Part shown: piece after piece, positions 19,782 to 28,689 of the stretch
Layout of the letters: each line of letters opens with the position of its first letter
Numbering within the stretch: the first letter of the stretch is position 1
Assembly (NCBI GenBank): GCA_963825075.1
Contig: CAWGRX010000021.1
Span: forward strand, 41,904 to 105,903
DNA from: CAWAVN01 sp963825075
GTDB taxonomy: Bacteria > Planctomycetota > Planctomycetia > Planctomycetales > Planctomycetaceae
DNA: 64,000 bases
Direction: 5' to 3'
Made by a program: the position numbers and the translations under genes
The notes under the pieces: generated by a model
Databases searched by the model: none
Seen by the model: only the letters and a program-made list of their open reading frames with translations
What the model was told of the DNA's origin: nothing

Positions 19782-21464
19782 TTGCCTAACGAATCGAATC
19801 CGCCCGCGGAACGTTCGGGCGAACAATGGGGGTCGCGGATCGGCGTGATTCTCGCCGTCGCCGGTTCCGCGGTGGGTCTGGGGAATTTTTTGAGGTTCCC
19901 CGGCCAGGCGGCCCAAAACGGCGGCGGGGCTTTTATGCTGCCTTATTTCATCTCCCTGTTGGTGCTGGGCATCCCCTTGTGCTGGGCGGAATGGACGATG
20001 GGCCGGTATGGGGGCACCAAGGGTTTCAATTCCGCTCCGGGGATTTACTCCGCCGTCTGGAGGCACCGGTATGCCAAGTACCTGGGCGCGGTTGCCCTCT
20101 TGATGCCTTTGATGATCTATATGTATTACGTGCTGATCGAGGCGTGGTGCCTGGGCTATGCCTTGAATTACCTGTCGGGCGATTTGATGATCGGCAACGG
20201 CGGCGAGATCGACAACCTGATCAAACAAGCGCAAGCCCAAGCCAAAACGCCCCTGACCGATGCCGACGCCGCCACGAAAGGGTTTGGCGCGTTTTTCGAT
20301 AATTTCGTGGGCAGCGGTCAGAACGGATTTGCTCTGGGCGGGCATGGCCGCAAATGGCTGTGGGTGCTGGCGGGCGTGTTCTTGTTCAATTTCTTTCTGA
20401 TCTACCGCGGCGTGACCAAAGGCATCGAATCCTTCTGCCGAGTCGCGATGCCCGTGATGATCGTGCTCGCGCTGATCGTGTTGGTTCGCGTGTTGACCTT
20501 CGGCGCGCCGAACCCCGACAAGCCCGACCAATCGGTGCTCGGCGGACTCAACTTCATGTGGGATCCCAAGCCCGAAAAACTGCTCGATCCCCAAACCTGG
20601 CTGGCCGCGTCGGGGCAGATCTTTTTCAGCCTTTCCGTCGGCTTCGGGATCATCATCAACTACGCCAGCTATCTGAGCGAGCGGGACGATGTGGTCCTCA
20701 GCGGTTTGACCTCCAGCAGCGTCAACGAGTTCATCGAGGTCTGCCTCGGCGGACTGATCACCATTCCCGCGGCGTTTATTTTTCTGGGCATTGCCGCCGG
20801 TGAACAAAGCACGTTCGGGCTAGGTTTCAATGCGCTGCCAAATGTGTTTGCCCAGATGCCAGGGGGACGGATCTTCGGGTTTCTGTGGTTCTTTATGCTC
20901 TTCATCGCCGCGATTACCAGCAGCGTGTCCATGTTGCAACCGGTGATTGCCTTTCTCGAAGAAGGCTTCGGACTCAAACGCCACGCCTCGGCGGCGCTGC
21001 TGGGATTGATCACGGCCCTGGGCAGCGGGTTCGTTCTTTACTTCTCCAAGAATCTGACCGCCTTGGACACGATGGATTTTTGGGTGGGCAGCGTGTTGAT
21101 CTTTATCCTGGCGATGATCCAGGCGATTCTTTACGGTTGGGTGCTGGGCATCGACAAGGGCGACGAAGAAGCCCATCGCGGAGCGCACATTCGCATCCCG
21201 CGATTGGTGCAGTACATGCTGAAATACGTCGTCCCGGTGTATCTGCTGGCGATTTTTATCGGCTTTGCGGTCCAAAATGTGCCCGGCTACGTGAAATCCA
21301 TTTCGGATAATCCGGTGGCCCAAGGCACGATTGCCCTGATCCTATTGGTGCTGGGATTTTTGTTGTTGATGGTGCACATCGCGGGCCGGCGGTGGGAGCG
21401 GGAAGGCCGGCTGACCTATGGAGATTCCCCTTCCAACCCAAACACCGGGGAGGGCACGCGATGA
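19782..21464 (+). CDS. Sodium:neurotransmitter symporter family transporter (MetP-like)
   Basis: Integral-membrane NSS/SNF-family Na+-coupled amino acid symporter with about 12 helices. The family signature is near the N-terminus (GVILAVAGSAVGLGNFLRFPGQAAQNGGGAF, residues about 20-50). A TTG at 19782 is the likely start because GGAGGAGGAAACGAC lies directly upstream; this gives about 560 residues. The ATG at 19740 has no ribosome site. Its stop overlaps the start of the small gene that follows (ATGA), which points to a two-subunit transporter like MetP/MetS. Methionine or another neutral amino acid is the probable substrate; this is inference. Confidence 0.93.
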   Translation: MPNESNPPAERSGEQWGSRIGVILAVAGSAVGLGNFLRFPGQAAQNGGGAFMLPYFISLLVLGIPLCWAEWTMGRYGGTKGFNSAPGIYSAVWRHRYAKYLGAVALLMPLMIYMYYVLIEAWCLGYALNYLSGDLMIGNGGEIDNLIKQAQAQAKTPLTDADAATKGFGAFFDNFVGSGQNGFALGGHGRKWLWVLAGVFLFNFFLIYRGVTKGIESFCRVAMPVMIVLALIVLVRVLTFGAPNPDKPDQSVLGGLNFMWDPKPEKLLDPQTWLAASGQIFFSLSVGFGIIINYASYLSERDDVVLSGLTSSSVNEFIEVCLGGLITIPAAFIFLGIAAGEQSTFGLGFNALPNVFAQMPGGRIFGFLWFFMLFIAAITSSVSMLQPVIAFLEEGFGLKRHASAALLGLITALGSGFVLYFSKNLTALDTMDFWVGSVLIFILAMIQAILYGWVLGIDKGDEEAHRGAHIRIPRLVQYMLKYVVPVYLLAIFIGFAVQNVPGYVKSISDNPVAQGTIALILLVLGFLLLMVHIAGRRWEREGRLTYGDSPSNPNTGEGTR

Positions 21465-21622
21465 CGATTGCCGCTTGGATTGTGATGTTGACGTCGGTGA
21501 GCGCGGTGCTTTCTCTGTTCGGGTTTTGTCTTTACAAAGTCCTCTCGCTGCCTCCGGTGGAGATGGAGGATCTCAAGGGGCCTTTGGAAATCGACACCCG
21601 CGACACCCAGGATGTGGATTGA
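21461..21622 (+). CDS. MetS-like small subunit of the NSS transporter
   Basis: 53 residues starting MTIAAWIVMLTSVSAVLSLF, one transmembrane helix, then a short acidic cytoplasmic tail. Its ATG overlaps the stop of the symporter gene as ATGA, so translation is coupled. Single-helix partners of this type, with the MTxxAW start, accompany NSS transporters such as MetP in other bacteria. Confidence 0.8.
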   Translation: MTIAAWIVMLTSVSAVLSLFGFCLYKVLSLPPVEMEDLKGPLEIDTRDTQDVD

Positions 21623-21716
21623 AAACCGGGATGCTCTTGACCTCAAGGCGGGGCCTGGATTATTTTCCCCGCCCTTTCCCGGTGAATTCCCTTTATTGCA
21701 GATTGCGTGTGCACGG

Positions 21717-22802
21717 ATGCGAAACCTCTTTTGGCGAGGCGGGTTGGCTATTGCGCTGGTGGGTGCCTTGCTTTGGGGAAGAGCCGTCTTAATCCGGGCG
21801 GACGAAGCCGATTCGTCTTCATCCGCCGGAACACGCAGCGGCGTTTTGGTTTTGAACAACGGGCAGCTCGTGGAAGGCCGGCTGAGCCAGAGCGCGGGCG
21901 GATACGTGGTCGATTTGCCCAAAGGCAGTTTCTTGGTGCCGTTCGAGCGGGTGAGCGTTGTCGCCGAGGACCGCCACGACGCCTACAAAAAACTGAAAGC
22001 CGCCCAGCCCACGCCCACGCCGGAATTTCAGGTCGGCCTGGCCCGCTGGTGCATTGCCTGGAAACTGTTTGAAGAGGCCCGCCTGGAGCTGCGGGACGCC
22101 CTCGTCGCGGATCCTGACCACAAAGAAGGCCGGCGGATGTACGCGAAGCTCGATAACTTAATGCACCCCGAGCGCCAGACCGTAGCGAGCAAACTCCCGA
22201 AAAAGAAATCGACCGACGGCTTTCAACCGGCCGAGCCGGAATCCCTGGCCGGGTTGTCCAATGAGTTGGCGAAGCAGTATGTGATTCGGGTGCAGCCGTT
22301 GTTGCTCAATCGCTGCGGGAACGCGGCCTGCCACGGTCCGGCGTCGGAACAAGATTTTCATATCACGCACGTCCGGCGAAGCATGAACCGCCAAACGATG
22401 GAGAACCTGAAAAACGTCTTGGGCTTTGTGGATGTGTCTGCCCCGGAGGAAAGCCGACTGCTCACCGCTTTGACCGGAACGCACGGTCGAAACGGCCGGC
22501 GGATCTTCGCGGGGAGCGTCGGCGAGCAAAACTTGGAGACGTTGAAAGACTGGATCGCCCAGATCGCCAAGGAGCACGCCGCCGAGTCCGAAGACAAACC
22601 GCAGCCGAACAAATACGCGAGGCTCGATCAGGATCTGGAGCCGGACGAAACGCTGATCCGGGGCGTCCCCGAAGATCCCCAACCGGCCACGCCGAAAGAA
22701 CGGACCGCCCAGGAAAAAGAAGAACTGCTCAACTCGATTTTACGAAACGAACAAAAAGACGCCTTCGACCCCGAAGAGTTCAACCGCAAGTTTGGTAATT
22801 AA
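21717..22802 (+). CDS. Exported protein with cytochrome c-like CHG motif
   Basis: About 361 residues from the ATG at 21717. An N-terminal hydrophobic segment (WRGGLAIALVGALLWGRAVL) acts as signal or anchor. A beta-rich part follows with VLNNGQLVEGRLSQ, then a helical linker, then the haem-like segment LLLNRCGNAACHGP. The cysteines are four residues apart (C-x4-C-H) instead of the classic two. Planctomycete proteins of this type carry this CGNAACHG form, so it may be a variant haem c site or a degenerate one. The tail is charged. It follows the MetS-like gene after about 95 bases and may share its transcript. Confidence 0.75.
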   Translation: MRNLFWRGGLAIALVGALLWGRAVLIRADEADSSSSAGTRSGVLVLNNGQLVEGRLSQSAGGYVVDLPKGSFLVPFERVSVVAEDRHDAYKKLKAAQPTPTPEFQVGLARWCIAWKLFEEARLELRDALVADPDHKEGRRMYAKLDNLMHPERQTVASKLPKKKSTDGFQPAEPESLAGLSNELAKQYVIRVQPLLLNRCGNAACHGPASEQDFHITHVRRSMNRQTMENLKNVLGFVDVSAPEESRLLTALTGTHGRNGRRIFAGSVGEQNLETLKDWIAQIAKEHAAESEDKPQPNKYARLDQDLEPDETLIRGVPEDPQPATPKERTAQEKEELLNSILRNEQKDAFDPEEFNRKFGN

Positions 22803-22928
22803 GAGAAGGGGCAAAGGCCGCAGAGGAGCAAAGGCCACAAAGTGGGAGGAAGCGGAGAGCAAAGAGCGGAGTGCGGAGTGCCAATCCGTTTTCCGGCTCT
22901 CCGCTCTTGGCTCTCCGCTCTCCGCTGT
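22801..22928. repeat. Intergenic repeats between convergent genes
   Basis: The first part (to about 22846) resembles 41854-41894: both read roughly AAGAG, GGCAAAGGCCGC, AGGAG, AAGGCCACA, GTGGG. The second part is an inverted repeat with AGCGGAGAGCAAAGAGCGGAG on the left and CTCTCCGCTCTCCGCT on the right. It separates two convergent genes and could serve as a bidirectional terminator. Confidence 0.6.
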
Positions 22929-22933
22929 TTGAG

Positions 22934-24340
22934 CTACATGTTCGTTTTCGCATCGGCCACGTCGCCCAGGACGCTGCTTAAGGCTGCGTTCAAAAATGCA
23001 TCGTTCTCGTGGGATTTGGAATAGATCCGAAAGATCGAAAAACTCGTGGGCAGCGAGCGGAAGAGTTCATCGTCCGACAAAACTTGCGGCGTGCCTGACG
23101 TGGGATCGAGCACGAAGTTCTGGCCGCCGGAGGGGAGTTGGGCGCTCGGCCGATGATAATGCCGGGCCACGTCGATGCCCAGTGGAATGTCTTTGAGTTC
23201 CACCGGCAACAATCGGCGAACTCGGCGTTCGATCAGTTCCGGCTCGGAAAAAATCGTGGTCCGTTCCGAAGCCCCGGCCCGAAAATACACCGTGCGCTCG
23301 CAGGCCATCTTCCAAGAGATTTTTCGCCTTAAAATATCCTGCCACTCTTCGCCCAACGCCCGGCGTTTGGGATCGTCGCTGGGCGAGAGCCGTTGCACAT
23401 CGACGAGGAACGAAGACTCCGTGAACCGCTGGTAATCCTCCAGGTGTTCGAGCGGATTACCGGGGAACAGGCATTCCATCGTCTGCGGGAAAAGTTCTTC
23501 AAGGGCCAAATCCAAGGCCCGCACCGTGCGGTGGAAATAGATGATGCGGAACAAATTCGCCCGCGTCTCGATGAAGTTGACGAGTGCCGACAGCCCGCGA
23601 ACGTGGATCGTCAGACCCGCCTGCGTGAAGAAGCTGTAATGCAAGAGCCGGGACACATCGAAGGCTTTCGTGTTGTAGCCGGACATGTAGGCGTCCCGCA
23701 GCACGAAGTCCATGTTGTCCACGGTATAGATCCCGCTGAACAGCGCCCGCAGCTTGATGAGCCAATCGGGATGGCCGGCTTCGCTGTCGGCTCCGGGCGG
23801 CGGGCGGCGGATCAGCCAGGCGATTTGGCGGGGTTCCAATTCTTCGAGCGGCTTCATTTTGCCATAAGGGCAGCGGCGAATCCGGCGGAGCAAATCGCCC
23901 AATTCGTGCTCGATGATGTACGCCCCGATATCCTCGTGCGTGATGTTCCAGCGGCTGAGATAATGATCGTCGAAGAAATGCCCGAACGGACCGTGCCCCA
24001 CATCGTGAAGGAGAGCCGCCATCCGCACCAGGCATTCGACATAAGCCCGCGACGGCACGTTGAGGCAGGCATCCGTCAGCGAATCGTACCAGCTTTCCAC
24101 GACGCGCGAGCCGAGGTGCATCGCCCCCAACACGTGCTGAAACCGCATGTGCTCCGCCGAGGGAAACACCCACCACGCGGTTTGCAGTTGATGAATATGC
24201 CGGAGCCGTTGCACCCAGGGATGATCGAGAATCTCCCGCTCGGCGATTTCATCGTCCGGCAAATCGCCGGCGGAGATAAACGGAATGTACCCGTGAATCG
24301 GATCGTGCGACAAACTTTCCGTGGTAAAATCCCGAACCAT
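22934..24340 (-). CDS. HD-domain phosphohydrolase (dNTPase-like)
   Basis: About 468 residues from the ATG at 24340 (MVRDFTTESLSHDPIHGYIPF). The HD superfamily ligands are visible: RLRHIHQLQ and FQHVLGAMHL, then AALLHDVGHGPFGHFF with the HD pair, and a later aspartate (DNMDFVLRDAY). It resembles the SAMHD1/dGTPase-like branch, which hydrolyses dNTPs, but the substrate is not certain. Monocistronic; the upstream part of the reading frame overlaps ruvC only in an unconserved extension. Confidence 0.88.
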   Translation of the reverse strand: MVRDFTTESLSHDPIHGYIPFISAGDLPDDEIAEREILDHPWVQRLRHIHQLQTAWWVFPSAEHMRFQHVLGAMHLGSRVVESWYDSLTDACLNVPSRAYVECLVRMAALLHDVGHGPFGHFFDDHYLSRWNITHEDIGAYIIEHELGDLLRRIRRCPYGKMKPLEELEPRQIAWLIRRPPPGADSEAGHPDWLIKLRALFSGIYTVDNMDFVLRDAYMSGYNTKAFDVSRLLHYSFFTQAGLTIHVRGLSALVNFIETRANLFRIIYFHRTVRALDLALEELFPQTMECLFPGNPLEHLEDYQRFTESSFLVDVQRLSPSDDPKRRALGEEWQDILRRKISWKMACERTVYFRAGASERTTIFSEPELIERRVRRLLPVELKDIPLGIDVARHYHRPSAQLPSGGQNFVLDPTSGTPQVLSDDELFRSLPTSFSIFRIYSKSHENDAFLNAALSSVLGDVADAKTNM

Positions 24341-24458
24341 GAAACCGCTCCTTGCATATCTGGCGGAGATGTTTATCTCCCCCCCGTGGTATCCTAGCGG
24401 CGCAGAGTGTGCCAGACAATCGTTTGTTTTCGCGAGGCAATAAGGGCGAATTTCTGCT

Positions 24459-24992
24459 TCACGAAATGGCGTGACGGACGCTGTGATAGAGGCAGAGCGC
24501 GACGGCGGAAGCGTCGGCGACATCGTTGGGTTCGAGAATCTCCGCGAGACCCAGTTCGCTTTTGATTGCGTATTGAATCTGCTCTTTGGAGGCCCGGCCG
24601 TTGCCGGTGAGGAGCTTCTTGATGTGCGTGGGCGTGTAATGGAGCACCGGAATCTGCTTTTCGGCGGCCACCAAGAGGATTGCCCCGCGGGCGTGAGCCA
24701 TTAAGAGGGCCGTCTTGGGGTTTCGGCCGTAGGAAAACACCTGCTCGACGGCCATGAGTTGCGGCTGGTATTCTTCGATCATCTCCCGCACGCCGCGGCC
24801 GATTTCCAACACCCGCTGGGCGAGCGAATCGGACTGCGCGGACCGCACGATGCCGCCTTCCCGCAACACGGGACCGCCCGGCGTGCGTTCGATCAAGGCA
24901 TAGCCCGTGCGGTTCAAACCGGGATCGACGCCCAGGTAGCGATCCACCGGTTGGGCGGGCGTCTTCCGGCTCATCGGCTCTGCAAATGCCAT
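24459..24992 (-). CDS. ruvC: Crossover junction endodeoxyribonuclease RuvC
   Basis: Holliday-junction resolvase. The four acidic catalytic residues are in place: LGVDPGLNRTGYA, MAVEQVFSYGRNPKTA and the EPNDVADASAVALC end with two aspartates. ATG at 24992 gives about 177 residues; an internal start at 24974 is an alternative. No ruvA or ruvB is nearby. Confidence 0.95.
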   Translation of the reverse strand: MAFAEPMSRKTPAQPVDRYLGVDPGLNRTGYALIERTPGGPVLREGGIVRSAQSDSLAQRVLEIGRGVREMIEEYQPQLMAVEQVFSYGRNPKTALLMAHARGAILLVAAEKQIPVLHYTPTHIKKLLTGNGRASKEQIQYAIKSELGLAEILEPNDVADASAVALCLYHSVRHAIS

Positions 24993-25024
24993 TTCCGCCC
25001 TCTGTTTATTGAACGCTATTTGGG

Positions 25025-25284
25025 GATTCAAATTCGAATCTCGAAATCCGAAATCCGAAACAAATCCAAAATCCCAAATTCAAACTTCGAACGGCCACTC
25101 CATCGGAGAATTCTAGAGATGTATTACCACGGAAATCTTGGGGAACACTAATCGACGCTAATCTCGAACCTCTGCTTGATTAGCGTTAATTAGTGTTCCC
25201 TCAATTTTTGAGTTCTCTATTTTGAGTTTTGGGATTTGGAACATTCGGATTTGTTTCGGATTTCGAGATTCGGATTTCGGATTT
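25025..25284. repeat. Composite inverted repeat surrounding a family A palindrome
   Basis: Two long arms rich in TCGAAATCCGAAATCC lie at about 25025-25086 and, inverted, at about 25224-25284 (ATTCGGATTTCGGATTT). They enclose the family A copy at 25141-25200. The element fills the ruvC-cysS gap. A related fragment, GATTTCGCGATTCGGATTTT, is at about 40099. Confidence 0.65.
25141..25200. repeat. Palindromic dispersed repeat, family A, copy 3
   Basis: Compact 60-bp palindrome: left end GGGAACACTAATCGACGC, right end GATTAGCGTTAATTAGTG then TTCCC. It is the most symmetrical of the three copies. Confidence 0.85.
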
Positions 25285-25291
25285 TCCCCCG

Positions 25292-26848
25292 TCAATCTCG
25301 CCGCCAGATGGTTTCTTCGGGGCGATCTTCCAGGGTGACCTTGAGAGCTGCGAGGCCGTCGCGGATTTTGTCGGCCATGTCCCAGTTCTTGGTTTTCCGC
25401 GCATCCGCCCGCAGGCTGATGATGAGCTGCATCAAGCCGCTGACGAACTCATCATCGCCGCCGGCCGATTTCTCGATCGGCTGGCGGAACACGCCCAGGA
25501 GATTCGCGAGTTCCCCCAGCATCAGCATCCCGCCCGTCAACGTTTCCACGTCGGCCGGTTCGGGCGTGCCGGCTTCCAGGTTGTGGCGGGCGATATAACC
25601 GTTTAAGGCCTTTCGCATCTCGAACAGATTGCCCACGGCTCCTCCAGTATTGAAATCATCATCCATCGCTTCCAAAAATCGGGCGTGGAGATGGTTCATT
25701 TCCTCGGCGAACTCGGCATCGTTCCCCGCAATCGGTTTGGCTTCGCTGCGAAGCTCCGGGGCTTTCAGGGCATAAAAATCCTGGCCGGTAATTCGCCCGA
25801 AGGTTTCAAACAGCCGATAAAAACCTTCGAGGCTCTTGCCCGTCCCTGCGATGTTTTCATCGCTGAAGTCGATCGGGCTGCGGTAATGGGTCGAGAGCAA
25901 AAAGAACCGCACGGTTTCGGGATGATGTTTCGCGAACACCGCCGTCTTGACGGATTCCGCCCCCGCGGAACCGGCGAGTTTGTTCGCTTCCTGAGACGTT
26001 TGATCGGGCACGTTATCGCCTTCGCGGCTGTGCTGGCCGCCGAGCTTCCCGGACTGGCTGCCGGCTTGCATCAGGCCGTTGTGCATCCAATACCGGGCAA
26101 ACGGTTTGCCGGAACAGCATTCGGACTGGGCGAGTTCGTTCTCGTGGTGGGGGAACATCAAGTCCAGCCCGCCGCCGTGAATGTCGATCGACTCGCCCAG
26201 GATCTTTCGGCTCATGGCGGAGCATTCGATGTGCCAACCGGGCCGGCCCGGTCCCCAGGGGCTGTCCCAGGCCGGTTCGTCGGGCTTCGACTTTTTCCAG
26301 AGGGCGAAGTCGGCAGGATTGCGTTTTTTCTCGTTGGTCTCGGCCCGGGTCCCGGCGAGCATCTCCTCGATATTCCGCCGGCTGAGCTTGCCGTAGTCTT
26401 CATCCTTGGAAACTTCAAAATACACATCCCCGTCGAGCGGGTACGCATAACCCTGTTCGACTAAGGAGCCGATCATTTCCAGCATATCGCCGATGTGGGC
26501 GGTGGCGTAGGGGAAATGATCGACGGTATCGACGCCCATTGTCCCCAGGTTGTCGAAGTAGTCGTCGGTCATTTGCTTGGCGAGGGCTTCCACGGTGGTG
26601 CCGCGTTTCTTCGCCCCGGCGATGAGCTTGTCGTCCACGTCGGTGATGTTTATGACCCACGTCACCTGGTAGCCGTTGTAGGTCAGGTAGCGCTTGATGG
26701 TGTCGAAGATCACCGGCCCGACCAGGTGCCCGATGTGGGCGGGCTTATAGACCGTCGGCCCGCAGAGGTACATCGAAACCTTGTTCGGCTGGACCGTTTG
26801 AAAATCTTCCTTCTGGCGAGTCAACGTGTTGTAAACGCGAAGTGTCAT
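25292..26848 (-). CDS. cysS: Cysteine--tRNA ligase with degenerate KMSKS
   Basis: Charges tRNA-Cys. 518 residues. The class I HIGH motif is PAHIGHLVG (about 35-43), the zinc cysteine region is YLCGPTVY, and HGGGLDLMFPHHENELAQSE is the conserved catalytic block. After MHNGLM there is an insertion of about 25 residues rich in Gly, Gln and Ser. Where KMSKS should stand the sequence reads NKLAGSAGAES, so only the first lysine and the last serine of the loop remain. The C-terminal anticodon-binding part is present. Planctomycete enzymes often have an insertion here; the lost second lysine is odd. Confidence 0.93.
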   Translation of the reverse strand: MTLRVYNTLTRQKEDFQTVQPNKVSMYLCGPTVYKPAHIGHLVGPVIFDTIKRYLTYNGYQVTWVINITDVDDKLIAGAKKRGTTVEALAKQMTDDYFDNLGTMGVDTVDHFPYATAHIGDMLEMIGSLVEQGYAYPLDGDVYFEVSKDEDYGKLSRRNIEEMLAGTRAETNEKKRNPADFALWKKSKPDEPAWDSPWGPGRPGWHIECSAMSRKILGESIDIHGGGLDLMFPHHENELAQSECCSGKPFARYWMHNGLMQAGSQSGKLGGQHSREGDNVPDQTSQEANKLAGSAGAESVKTAVFAKHHPETVRFFLLSTHYRSPIDFSDENIAGTGKSLEGFYRLFETFGRITGQDFYALKAPELRSEAKPIAGNDAEFAEEMNHLHARFLEAMDDDFNTGGAVGNLFEMRKALNGYIARHNLEAGTPEPADVETLTGGMLMLGELANLLGVFRQPIEKSAGGDDEFVSGLMQLIISLRADARKTKNWDMADKIRDGLAALKVTLEDRPEETIWRRD

Positions 26849-26894
26849 TGTGGTGAGGAATCCGTCTCGTGTTGGTGATAGTTTTTACTGCAAT

Positions 26895-26926
26895 AATTAG
26901 CCGCAGGGCGCTAGCCCCGGTTTGTG
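26895..26926. repeat. Dispersed repeat, family C, copy 1
   Basis: A 32-base sequence that begins AATTAGCCGCAGGGCG and ends CTAGCCCCGG, TTTGTG. It occurs again at 32892-32923 with one difference. The core GGGC-GCTA-GCCC is a small hairpin. Confidence 0.8.
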
Positions 26927-26984
26927 AGATTTGATTCGCTGCCGTCCCCCGTCATGGAAAAACTAGACGCGAGCGCGTTCCGGC

Positions 26985-27461
26985 TCACGTCACAGGCAAC
27001 AACAAAACCACGGCGTCGGCGGCAATGGCTTCTCCGCGGCCGATCGGGCCGACTTTCTCGCCGGTCTTGGCTTTGATGTTCACCGCCTCGGCGGGAAGAC
27101 CCAGAATTTCGGCGACCCGCTCGCGGATTTTGGGTTTATCCTGTTTCAGTTTCGGTTGTTCGGCGAAAATTGTGCAATCCACATTGCCGATTTTCCAGCC
27201 CCGCTCGCGAACCAGCCCGGCCGCGGCTTCGAGAAACTGCGCGGAATCGGCATCTTTCCATTTCGGATCGGTGTCAGGGAACCAAGTGCCGATGTCGCCC
27301 AGGCCGGCGGCACCCAAGACGGCATCGGTCAGGGCATGCAAGAGCACATCGCCGTCGCTGTGTCCGTAAGGTCCCAAGTGATATTCGATCGGCACGCCGC
27401 CCAAAATCAACTTTCGGCCCTCGACCAACCGGTGCACATCGTGTCCCAACCCGATTCGCAT
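26985..27461 (-). CDS. ispF: 2-C-methyl-D-erythritol 2,4-cyclodiphosphate synthase
   Basis: MEP isoprenoid pathway enzyme. 158 residues, normal length. Metal and substrate motifs are RIGLGHDVHRL, GHSDGDVLLHAL and DADSAQFL, with GRGEAIAADAVVLL at the C-terminus. Intact. The 250-base gap to rfbA holds no gene I can see. Confidence 0.97.
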   Translation of the reverse strand: MRIGLGHDVHRLVEGRKLILGGVPIEYHLGPYGHSDGDVLLHALTDAVLGAAGLGDIGTWFPDTDPKWKDADSAQFLEAAAGLVRERGWKIGNVDCTIFAEQPKLKQDKPKIRERVAEILGLPAEAVNIKAKTGEKVGPIGRGEAIAADAVVLLLPVT

Positions 27462-27732
27462 AGGAACTGACGTGCCTCCTCGAAGATTGCCGTTGCTGCC
27501 GATCGAAACAGAATCCGTGCCTGTTTCGCATCATAGCGATCCCCCGGAGGGGTGACAACGTGAGAGATGGACCGGAACAGGGCCGATTCGGTTCGCCAAA
27601 AACGGGTAGACTTGGTTTGCCGACGGGATGTATACTTGGCACTTGGTAAAATTTGTCGATTTCGCACACTGGGTGGAATTTCCCGGCCGGGTGAGGTTTG
27701 CCGGATCAGAGGAGAATCCAGGGAGGATGGAG

Positions 27733-28638
27733 ATGCACGCCGAGCTGACAGCACCCCAAGTCCCCCGCAAGGGAATTATCCTGGCGGGCGGGTCCGGAAC
27801 CAGACTTTATCCGCTGACGCATGTCGTAAGTAAGCAGCTCTTGCCGATTTACGACAAACCGATGATCTACTACCCGCTGAGCACGATGATGCTCGCCGGC
27901 ATGCGGGACATTTTAATTATCAGCACACCCCAGGACTTGCCGCTGTTTCAAAAACTGCTCGGCGACGGCGGCCAATGGGGGCTTAACATGAGTTACGCCG
28001 AGCAGCCCCGGCCCGAAGGTTTGGCCCAGGCTTTCATCATCGGCGAGAACTTCGTGGGCCAGGACCCGGCCTGCTTGATTTTGGGCGACAACATCTTTTA
28101 TGGGCACGATTTGACCCATACGCTGCACCGGGCGATGGGCCGCACCGAAGGGGCTTCGGTCTTTGCCTATCACGTCCACGACCCGGAACGCTACGGCGTC
28201 GTGAGCCTGGGGAAAGACGGCAAAGCCGCCGACATCGAAGAAAAACCCGCCCGTCCGAAATCCAACCTCGCCGTCACCGGCCTCTATTTCTACGATAAGG
28301 ATGTGGTGAAAATCGCCAAGGAATTAAAACCGTCGCCGCGGGGCGAGTTGGAAATAACTGATGTCAACCGGGTTTACCTCCGCGAAAAACGGCTGCATGT
28401 GGAAATCATGGGCCGCGGCAGCGCGTGGCTGGATACTGGAACGCACGAATCGCTCCTGGATGCCGCTCAGTTTATTGAAGTCATCGAAACCCGGCAGGGG
28501 CTGAAAATCGCCTGCCCCGAAGAAATCGCCTGGCGAATGGGTTACATCGAGACGGCCCAGCTCGAAGAACTCGCAAGTCCCATGCAGAAAAACGCCTATG
28601 GGCAATATCTGCTGAATCTTATAAAAATCGAAGGTTAA
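27733..28638 (+). CDS. rfbA: Glucose-1-phosphate thymidylyltransferase
   Basis: Makes dTDP-glucose, the first step to dTDP-L-rhamnose. The nucleotide-binding start GIILAGGSGTRLYPLT and SKQLLPIYDKPMIYYPLS are typical, and the metal-binding LGDNIFYGH follows. Two in-frame ATGs lie at 27727 and 27733; GGAGG abuts the first and is 6 bases from the second, so 27733 is taken. About 301 residues. First gene of the rfbA-D-B-C group. Confidence 0.96.
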   Translation: MHAELTAPQVPRKGIILAGGSGTRLYPLTHVVSKQLLPIYDKPMIYYPLSTMMLAGMRDILIISTPQDLPLFQKLLGDGGQWGLNMSYAEQPRPEGLAQAFIIGENFVGQDPACLILGDNIFYGHDLTHTLHRAMGRTEGASVFAYHVHDPERYGVVSLGKDGKAADIEEKPARPKSNLAVTGLYFYDKDVVKIAKELKPSPRGELEITDVNRVYLREKRLHVEIMGRGSAWLDTGTHESLLDAAQFIEVIETRQGLKIACPEEIAWRMGYIETAQLEELASPMQKNAYGQYLLNLIKIEG

Positions 28639-28689
28639 ATCGGGCCAAGGACTGCCTCGGATCGTTCGCTTTTCAGGGAAGACTTCGCG

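Noticed and set aside
19653..20807. A 384-codon minus-strand frame opposite the symporter
   Set aside because: Charged low-complexity peptide with no motif, opposite a clear membrane transporter.
27462..27732. A riboswitch or promoter element before rfbA
   Set aside because: No conserved riboswitch core or convincing -35/-10 pair could be recognised by eye.
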